Source: Clostridia bacterium
Lineage (GTDB): Bacteria; Bacillota; Clostridia; Oscillospirales; QAKW01
Assembly (NCBI GenBank): GCA_017464525.1
Contig: JAFTZM010000043.1
Span: forward strand, 167,639 to 231,638
Reading direction: 5' to 3'
Length of the DNA stretch: 64,000 nt
The position numbers and the translations under genes are program-made. This document shows positions 59,001 through 64,000 of this stretch, one piece after another; the first letter of the stretch is position 1; each line of letters begins with the position of its first letter. Under the pieces are notes generated by a model that worked only from the letters and a program-made list of their open reading frames with translations, was not told the DNA's origin and searched no databases.

Positions 59001-61823
59001 GGGGTTGTCGTGCTGCAGCAGCAGCTTATACGCCAGCTCTGTCTCCCCGATGGCGGTCAGGGTCTCCAGAATGATCTTAGTGCCCAAAAAGCCAGTCTGC
59101 AGGCGGTTGCCCTTGGAGCGGATATTATCGGTCAGCTGGGCAGAGACAGCGGCAAAGGAGGCCTCGTCCGGCAGCAGATCCAGATACAGCGCATAGAGGC
59201 AAACGCTCTGCTCGCTCCGCACCAGGGTGCCGTCGGCCTGCACAAATTGCTCGATAAAATACTCTTTTTCTGTTTCGTAAAGGGCCAGATAGCGGGCGGC
59301 ATCCTCGGCCTTTCCCAATGCTTCGGCCATCTCGCTCATCAGCAGAGCGTCGTAGGCGTAATAGGAAACAGCCAGCATATTTTTGATCTCGGTATCATTA
59401 GATTCATAGGCCAGCCAGTCGCCGTAGTTATGGGCGCCGCCTTTTTTATCGGTGGAAGCAAGATAACCGTCCACATAAAGCTGCATGGAGGCATACATCT
59501 CCTCCACCACAGCCAGGTCGCCGTACTGCTTCCAAAGCTCATAGGTGATGATCACACCGGCATCCGCCCAGCCCAAGGCACCGTAGTTCTTTCCGAAGGA
59601 GCCGGTGGGAGAAACGGATGAATAACCGCCGTCCTCCCGCTGGGTATCCCGCATGGAGCGGAGGTAATCCCTCAGAAATTCCTGGGACTGATTGAGGTAG
59701 CTGCCGGCAATGGCAAAGATCTGCGTATCGGCGGTCCAGCCGGCACGCTCATTCCGCTGGGGGCAGTCGGTGGGGACGCTGAGATAGTTGCTGAGCATTC
59801 CCCAACGGATGTTGGAGAGCAGCTGATTGACATCCTCATTTCCGGTCACCAGCGTCCCCGTCTCGTCGGCGGCAGAGGACAGTACCTCCCCCACCACGCT
59901 ATGGACCGTCACCGCATCGGTGGCGGTGATCTCCAGATAACGGAAGCCGTAGAAGGTATGGGCAGGGAAATAGGTCTCCTGCTTCTCCCCGGCGAGGATA
60001 TAGCGGGTGGTGGCCTCCACCCCCCGGAGCGCCACCTGGTAAACAGAGCCCTCAGGGCCGTCGTTGCCCCGGTTCTGATCGCCGTTTCCTTCATTCAGCA
60101 TCTCGGCATGGCGTACCTTTACAGTCGTGCCGGCGGTACCGCTGACCACCAGCTTTTCCCGGCCGGCAAAGTTCTGCCCCAGATCCAGAACGGCGGTCTG
60201 CCCCGGCTGCAGGGTGAAGGGGGCATTGCTCAGCTCGGCCACCTTGACCACGGTGCCGTAATGATCGGCGTCGGAGCCCTCGGTGCCCTCATAGATGTAG
60301 CCGCTCTGCACGGTGCGGTCCAGCTCCGCCCGGTGCCATACATCGGCACCCAGAGAGGAGGATAATTCTCCGGCGAAATCGGAAGAAACGGCGGCATTCA
60401 GCCAGCCGGAATCGTCGTAACCGGTATATTTCCACCCGTCGCTGATGCGGGCGTCGTAGACCTCACCCTCATAGATATCCCCCATCAGGACAGGCGCATA
60501 GGGCAGTACCTTCCAATCGGTGCCAGTGGAGACGGTCTCAGTCGTCCCGTCGGTATAGGTGATCTTCAGAAGCGCCCAAAAGCCGTTAGCCTTTTTGGCA
60601 GAGGCGGCGTGGCTGACCACCGCCCCGTTCCACCAGCCGGAGGTCACTGTGGCGGAAAGGGCATTCTTTTCGGCAACCAGATCCGTCACATCAAAGGTAT
60701 TGTAGTATTGGCGGACGCTGGTCTCGGCGTAGCCCGCCTTCAGTTCCTGCTCCCCCAGCCGGGTACCGTTGAGGAAGGCATCGTAGATCCCCATGGCGGC
60801 GGTAAAGAGCTTGGCATCCGCCACCTCCTTGGCGGAGGCAAACTCGGTACGGTAGACCTCGGCGTGGGCAGGCAGTATCGCACTTCCGCCAATATAGTTC
60901 ATCAGTAATTTCCCATCCTGCAGGGTTCCTTGAGAGAAGGGATTATATTCTTCAAAATCATAGGAGAGCAGCAGCTCCTCTCCCCGCTTGACGGTGAGGT
61001 TATCGTAATAGGAGAATTCGTTGCCTGCCCCCCGGTAGCCCACCAGCCCCAAAGCGGGAGCCAGCCCGCTCAAGGCGGAGGCGGGGATCTGGCTGACCTT
61101 TACCTCATCCAGATAGGTGGTGACTCCCGCTTCGGTGACCGCCACCTTCAGCTGAACGCCCTTGCGGAGCCCGTCAATACCGCCCACCGCTTCACTCACG
61201 TCCACAGTATGGGCAGTAAGGGCGGTATACTTCCCGGCAATGCAGGTATGGGGCTTGAGCTGAACTGTTGCATTATCGCTGAAATTCAACTGCCACATAT
61301 AGTTATTATTGGCATCGATGGCGTTAAAGACCAGGGAAGCCGCGCCGGTACCGCCGTAAACGGTGGTTTCTACCGTATAATTGCAGGCAGCAGCAGGGGT
61401 CCCGAGCTTAACAAAGGGTACCTCTGTCTCCTCCAGAAGGCCGGTGAGGAAATGGGCGGAGGCGGTGAGGGTCTTTCCCTCATCGGTGGTAACGGTGACC
61501 CGCCACCAATAGTCGGTGCCGCTCTCCAGCGTGCCATCAAAGGGGATGGCGTAGGAAAGCCCGCTCTGCTCCTCCTTGCTCCAGAGGATCTCTTCAAAGC
61601 TCTCATCCGCTGCCAGCTCCAGCTTATAGGCGGTCTGAGCCGCACCGGGCCGATCGCTTTTCAACTTCCAGCCGAAGGCGATGGGCAGCTCCACCCCGTC
61701 AGGATCGGCGTGGGTATTCACCGTCAGCCCGTAGAGGCTATCGGTCGTTTCTGCCAGCACCACGCCGGAAAAGGCGGTGGTTGCCATCAGAACAGCGCAA
61801 AGAAAAGATAAAAACCGTTTCAT
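56010..61823 (-). CDS. Secreted multidomain GH78 alpha-L-rhamnosidase with F5/8C, GLUG and dockerin domains
   Basis: At 1,937 residues this is the largest gene here. Residues 1-24: signal peptide (ends SGVVLA). ~33-125: fibronectin-like N-terminal domain of rhamnosidases (YWWRVTVTTDEGK). ~137-285: LamG/concanavalin-like domain. ~300-500: rhamnosidase N domain. ~505-630: beta domain (LDLGQNFAGREKLVV). ~660-1010: (alpha/alpha)6 catalytic barrel with DCPQRNERAGWTADTQ (~684-699) and TMWERWNSY holding the conserved acidic residues. ~1180-1340 and ~1345-1500: two F5/8C domains (both start NLALGA). ~1620-1860: GLUG repeats (VAGIVGRAVSG, VAGIVGRGMSG). ~1881-1937: type I dockerin. It inverts terminal alpha-L-rhamnosides outside the cell; the dockerin implies docking to a cohesin. 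GGAGAAAT precedes the ATG. Divergent from an AraC gene. Confidence 0.93.
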   Translation of the reverse strand: MKRFLSFLCAVLMATTAFSGVVLAETTDSLYGLTVNTHADPDGVELPIAFGWKLKSDRPGAAQTAYKLELAADESFEEILWSKEEQSGLSYAIPFDGTLESGTDYWWRVTVTTDEGKTLTASAHFLTGLLEETEVPFVKLGTPAAACNYTVETTVYGGTGAASLVFNAIDANNNYMWQLNFSDNATVQLKPHTCIAGKYTALTAHTVDVSEAVGGIDGLRKGVQLKVAVTEAGVTTYLDEVKVSQIPASALSGLAPALGLVGYRGAGNEFSYYDNLTVKRGEELLLSYDFEEYNPFSQGTLQDGKLLMNYIGGSAILPAHAEVYRTEFASAKEVADAKLFTAAMGIYDAFLNGTRLGEQELKAGYAETSVRQYYNTFDVTDLVAEKNALSATVTSGWWNGAVVSHAASAKKANGFWALLKITYTDGTTETVSTGTDWKVLPYAPVLMGDIYEGEVYDARISDGWKYTGYDDSGWLNAAVSSDFAGELSSSLGADVWHRAELDRTVQSGYIYEGTEGSDADHYGTVVKVAELSNAPFTLQPGQTAVLDLGQNFAGREKLVVSGTAGTTVKVRHAEMLNEGNGDQNRGNDGPEGSVYQVALRGVEATTRYILAGEKQETYFPAHTFYGFRYLEITATDAVTVHSVVGEVLSSAADETGTLVTGNEDVNQLLSNIRWGMLSNYLSVPTDCPQRNERAGWTADTQIFAIAGSYLNQSQEFLRDYLRSMRDTQREDGGYSSVSPTGSFGKNYGALGWADAGVIITYELWKQYGDLAVVEEMYASMQLYVDGYLASTDKKGGAHNYGDWLAYESNDTEIKNMLAVSYYAYDALLMSEMAEALGKAEDAARYLALYETEKEYFIEQFVQADGTLVRSEQSVCLYALYLDLLPDEASFAAVSAQLTDNIRSKGNRLQTGFLGTKIILETLTAIGETELAYKLLLQHDNPSWLYTVDQGATTMWERWNSYSVENGFGSASMNSFNHYAYGAVAGWMYRYMAGIVPGEGGYKTFTLQPYPDRSLGSASAEYESTYGLIRSAWSYDGEIFTYNCTVPANTTATVMVPLEENSTLQGGDAEGLTLVAEEDGYAVYTAEAGSYTFTVQTPAVEGMAEIIVRNEDESVPAYLEYNGQKIGLTAAIEAAEGTTVTLTAKAYNDVDYQMVWYDEAGKELGTETVTLTFDANRSLTVKPVSVADENLALGAAVTANSTVNTSWGASNLTDGVLIHTDASACGWSSASDGKNITTLTTPKTLVVDLGSKKTLDQWKLYPRTSGMYDPSTVFCFPVNYTVEVSDDNSSWTAVATVAGGTVPQNIYQPAAGSLAEAVRGRYLRFTFTAINSIDDYQNSHVQLSELAVCYTGGDGKLTNLALGAGLTVSSNNGGTWDKKYLNDGIVPGTTAACGWSSVKLGVGTSATDPVALPTAVTVTLDLGAETAFNQWKLYPRNHDMTVARMFPIDYTVQVSSDNAGWTTVATVTGGEVPATVTESAVVELETPATGRYVKFTFTRINLPDTWKNNLHVQLAELELYYDETVGQLQQYRALFEGLEPSHFEGGEQIAPWLAKTGDRAALIEEAELLLDSLALKETGDLPAKYLLYREYWQTNSIWLITDAADLSALEQASKTDSMAGLTFTQTADISMKEVIGYTGIGAAGCDFKGTYDGGLHQITDLQIAYEGDYINATGFGLFASVSGGTVRNVRLLESAVQVTLPADAEIASGDLGVAGIVGRAVSGAVIENCYNGAPVTFTISDGSKKDISVAGIVGRGMSGTMVRNCVNAGAVTSAFHAAGINDWGQNGANMAYSINCVNLGQISGSARYAIARYNDLSGSNLYCYNRYSNNYWLAGTADFATNRDATLQTAEAFTDVRTLVDGSTFYATGWALENGLLMPGAFAAGDLNASGLADTADVIWLLQSLVGYEVPLYTSADLNGDSKISIFDAVTLLQQLST

Positions 61824-61957
61824 AAATATTTCTCCTTATAATAAACTCTTGACTCTATTATAAGGAAATGTTATAATCAAATAAAGATATAATTTCATTC
61901 AATTTATTATGCTTTTTTGCCTTTTTATTGCAATTCTTCCAAAAAGGAGGGGTGAAT

Positions 61958-62839
61958 TTGGAAAGCTATGAGATTCCCTTACGCAACAAGCGGTTTTTCG
62001 AGATGCTCAAAAAAGAGCGGCTGAATATCCATGCATGGGATGCGCAGTTCGTTCATGAACACAAGCATGAATATTTTGAGATGGGTTATGTGCTGCGGGG
62101 AACCGCCCTCCACACCATCGGCAGGCACCAATACCGCCTTCGCCAGGGGGATCTCTTTTTGGTAGATAAAGGGATCTTCCACCGCTATACCGAAGGGGAG
62201 CGGTTTGAGCTGGCCAACCTTTGCTTTTACCCGGAGGTCATTGACCGTTCCTTTTTTGCGGTGCAGTCAGTTAATAATATTGCCGCCGGCAGTATGTTCC
62301 ATTTCGCCCCGGATATCTCCCAAGATTACAGCCGGGTAGTGCTCCATGATACGGACGGGCGCATCCGCTTTCTTTTGGAAGATATCGCCCGGGAGATGGC
62401 AGAAAAGAGCGACGGCTACCGGGCAGTAGTGCGAAGCCATCTGGTGCAGCTGCTGATCCTTTTCCTCCGGAAGGCGGGGCAGCAGGAGGCTAAAAACCTC
62501 AGCCCCACGGTGGGCACCGTGCTGCGTAATCTCTCCCTGCGCTACATGGAGAATGTCTCCATCGCCGACCTTTCGGACGACGATTATTACTCCCTCAATT
62601 ATCTGGGCAAAAAGTTCAAGGAGGAGATGGGGATTCCCTTCAAAACCTATCTGCAAAACTACCGCCTGCAGAAGGCCACCTCCCTGCTCACCACCACCGA
62701 TTATACCGTGGAGGAGATCGCTGCGGCAGTGGGCTACCAGAACGCCCCCTTTTTCTATAAGCTGTTCCGGGAGCGGTACGGTACCACCCCGCTTCATTAT
62801 CGTAAAACCGTTCGCACCTATGAGGAGGATAAACTATGA
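61958..62839 (+). CDS. AraC family transcriptional regulator beside the secreted GH78
   Basis: A 293-residue AraC regulator. The N-terminal cupin carries HEHKHEYFEMGYVLRG and RQGDLFLVDKGIFHRY (~33-75); a helical linker follows; the C-terminal HTH pair is VSIADLSDDDYYSLNYLGKKF and VEEIAAAVGYQNAPFFYKLF. The most probable start is TTG at 61958 (MESYEIP), 7 nt after AAAGGAGG; an upstream TTG at 61928 would place the binding site inside the gene. It is divergent from the GH78 gene and probably its regulator. Its stop overlaps the PHP start (ATGA). Confidence 0.88.
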   Translation: MESYEIPLRNKRFFEMLKKERLNIHAWDAQFVHEHKHEYFEMGYVLRGTALHTIGRHQYRLRQGDLFLVDKGIFHRYTEGERFELANLCFYPEVIDRSFFAVQSVNNIAAGSMFHFAPDISQDYSRVVLHDTDGRIRFLLEDIAREMAEKSDGYRAVVRSHLVQLLILFLRKAGQQEAKNLSPTVGTVLRNLSLRYMENVSIADLSDDDYYSLNYLGKKFKEEMGIPFKTYLQNYRLQKATSLLTTTDYTVEEIAAAVGYQNAPFFYKLFRERYGTTPLHYRKTVRTYEEDKL

Positions 62840-63693
62840 TCGATCTGCATAACCATTCAACCTATTCCGACGGCTCTTTGACCCCCACCCAACTTTTAGA
62901 GCTGGCGGAGCAAAAGAGGCTGCGGCTCTTTTCCATCTCCGACCACAATGCGGTGGGGGCATACAGCGACATGGAACGCTCGAAATTCTCCGGCAAGCTC
63001 CTCACCGGCTGTGAGTTTTCCACCATGGTCAACCACCAGAATGTGGAGATCTTAGGCTACGGCATCGACCCCGCCCCGGTGGCGGAATTCTTTGCCGAGC
63101 GGCGCAAAAGATGCCCCGATCCCATACGGGCGGAGCTGCATCATATCTATGAAACTTATAAAAAACTCGGGGTCCAGCTGGACTGGCCGGAGGCAGACTT
63201 TGACCGCCAAAAGCACATTAGTGCCAAGCGGTATGTGCTTTACCAGCTGCGGGAATTTGAGGAGAATTACCGCTTCTTTCTGGATCCCGAAAACCGCCAT
63301 GAGGTGCTCCGCTACTACCGCCGGGAACTTTACAACCCCGAAAGCCCCCTCTATGTAGACTACTCCCCCCTGACCGCCGATCCCAAGGCCATCGTGGAGC
63401 TGATTCACGCCGCCGGGGGCAAGGCCTTCCTGGCCCATTGCTACCAGTATACCCCCGCCGTCACCGATCATCTTTTGGAGATCGCAGAGGCCATCGGGCT
63501 GGACGGCATCGAGTGCTACTATACCTCCTTTACCAAAGAGCAGACCGCCTATCTCATCGACCTGTGCCAAAAGAACGGCCTTCTCATCAGCGGCGGCTCC
63601 GATTTCCACGGCGCCTTGCGTCCCGAGACCCAGATGGGCACCCTCCCCATGGATCCCTCCCATTTCCAATGGGCAGAAGAGCTGGCTAACTAA
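62836..63693 (+). CDS. PHP domain phosphoesterase
   Basis: A 285-residue cytosolic metal-dependent phosphoesterase. The PHP metal-ligand motifs are readable: DLHNHSTYSDG (residues 3-13), SISDHNAVGAY (~35-45), GCEFS (~58), FLAHCYQY (~198), and SGGSDFHGAL (~251-260). The family hydrolyses phosphodiesters or phosphomonoesters, such as nucleotide 3',5'-bisphosphates (RNase AM/TrpH type) or histidinol phosphate. Length and motifs fit the TrpH/YciV-like group. It is translationally coupled to the AraC gene (ATGA at 62836-62839). The expected terminator after it is interrupted by an IS element. Confidence 0.88.
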   Translation: MIDLHNHSTYSDGSLTPTQLLELAEQKRLRLFSISDHNAVGAYSDMERSKFSGKLLTGCEFSTMVNHQNVEILGYGIDPAPVAEFFAERRKRCPDPIRAELHHIYETYKKLGVQLDWPEADFDRQKHISAKRYVLYQLREFEENYRFFLDPENRHEVLRYYRRELYNPESPLYVDYSPLTADPKAIVELIHAAGGKAFLAHCYQYTPAVTDHLLEIAEAIGLDGIECYYTSFTKEQTAYLIDLCQKNGLLISGGSDFHGALRPETQMGTLPMDPSHFQWAEELAN

Positions 63694-63709
63694 AAAAGCA
63701 TCCCGCTCA
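63692..63709 (+). terminator. Left half of a split terminator after the PHP gene
   Basis: AAAAAAGCATCCCGCTCA has the A-run and left arm of the A-run/GC-stem terminators common in this window (compare 12669-12697), but the matching right arm is missing; the IS end begins at 63710. Confidence 0.45.
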
Positions 63710-64000
63710 TGGACTGCTCCAATTTGTGCGGACAGTACAAAAAAGCACCTTATGGTAGTTAATATTATGTTTTAAGCAACATACTGACATCGCTTTTCAA
63801 GTGGTGTCAGTTTTGTTTTTAGTTGGATACGTTGATGATTATAGAAGTGGATGTATTCACCTATGAGGAGGCGAGCCTCCTCATAGGTCTGAAGTTTTAC
63901 ACGATAAATACATTCAGTTTTAAGGATAGAAAAGAAATTTTCCGCCAAAGCGTTGTCATATGGATTTCCACGTCTTGACATTGACGGCGTAATGTTGTAT
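63710..64000 (-). mobile_element. IS3-family insertion sequence, cut by the window end
   Basis: The end begins TGGACTGCTCC and continues to GTGCGGACAG, in keeping with IS3/IS150-group terminal repeats that begin with TG. The transposase reads inward from the right and stops at 63772. The other end lies beyond the window. Confidence 0.7.
63772..64000 (-). CDS. IS3-family transposase OrfB, C-terminal part
   Basis: The last ~75 residues of a DDE integrase-type transposase, open to the window edge. The segment ITPSMSRRGNPYDNALAENFF holds the third catalytic residue (Glu of AENFF); it is followed by LKTECIYRV, LIGEYIHFYNHQRIQ and LTPLEKR, all typical of IS3-family OrfB C-termini. An internal ATG at 63981 (MSRRGNP) is not the real start. 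The frame is intact where visible. The N-terminal DD residues and OrfA lie outside the window. Confidence 0.9.
   Translation of the reverse strand, partial: YNITPSMSRRGNPYDNALAENFFSILKTECIYRVKLQTYEEARLLIGEYIHFYNHQRIQLKTKLTPLEKRCQYVA

Noticed and set aside
1..64000. CRISPR arrays, tRNA or rRNA genes
   Set aside because: No regularly spaced 25-40 nt repeats and no tRNA-like TTCGAAT arms or rRNA segments were seen. Repeats found are hairpins, the dockerin module and the MITE-like copies.

Overview
The window looks like a chromosomal segment from an anaerobic gut-type member of the Firmicutes (class Clostridia, probably near the Ruminococcaceae/Oscillospiraceae; I do not assign a genus). Supporting signs are strong AGGAGG-type ribosome binding sites, sigma-A promoters with 16-17 bp spacers, type I dockerins, many AraC and LacI regulators next to glycoside hydrolases, a DUF1292 protein, a DUF5104 lipoprotein, and iron-dependent alcohol and aldehyde dehydrogenases. 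I count 47 protein genes (two cut by the window edges). I see no rRNA, tRNA or CRISPR array. Gene starts were moved inward where a ribosome binding site clearly favours a later codon.

Layout. 1-12.7 kb is a secreted glycan-degradation block: a cut F5/8C protein, two GLUG/dockerin proteins and a large GH92 alpha-mannosidase, bracketed by two paralogous AraC regulators. 12.7-22.4 kb is mostly housekeeping: a sugar isomerase-like protein, an SDR, DUF1292, an E2-like acyltransferase, an EamA transporter, an XRE regulator coupled to an ATP-grasp enzyme, serS, an esterase, a lipoprotein and a phosphatase. 22.4-28.1 kb has a VWA protein and an AraC-controlled pair of FAD oxidoreductases. 28.4-33.8 kb is a LacI-controlled operon (MFS transporter, GH123-type and GH39-type enzymes). 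33.8-37.1 kb is an operon of Fe-ADH, ALDH3-type ALDH and a YhhN lysoplasmalogenase. 37.2-44.4 kb holds a GH20/AEC-transporter operon, an AraC regulator, a cytosolic GH78 rhamnosidase and a membrane-anchored PstS-like protein. 44.4-46.6 kb has a small helical protein, a peroxiredoxin-like protein and a membrane metalloprotease. 46.7-51 kb is a second catabolic cluster (unassigned TIM-barrel protein, DUF4838 protein, second GH39). 51-55.7 kb is mltG-U32-asnA and a Gfo/Idh/MocA enzyme. 56-63.7 kb has a 1,937-residue dockerin-bearing GH78 rhamnosidase, divergent from an AraC-PHP pair. An IS3-type element starts at about 63,710 and runs off the end.

How the parts work together. Large secreted enzymes (GH92, GH78) and dockerin proteins would trim mannose- and rhamnose-containing glycans outside the cell. 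MFS and AEC carriers and the cytosolic GH78, GH20, GH39, GH123-type and FAD/NAD-dependent enzymes would process the products inside. Each catabolic unit has its own AraC or LacI regulator. The most informative regulatory signal is a 17-bp palindrome (16 of 17 bases shared) upstream of both the MFS-GH123-GH39 operon and the distant second GH39 gene, with the same offset from each promoter. It suggests one LacI-family protein controls both, possibly as an activator.

Mobile or repeated DNA is concentrated at terminators: two copies of a ~245-290 bp element with short terminal inverted repeats lie directly after terminator stems, one flanked by a 28-bp duplication of the terminator; a ~110 bp palindromic element lies between convergent genes; and the IS3-type element has apparently split the terminator of the PHP gene.
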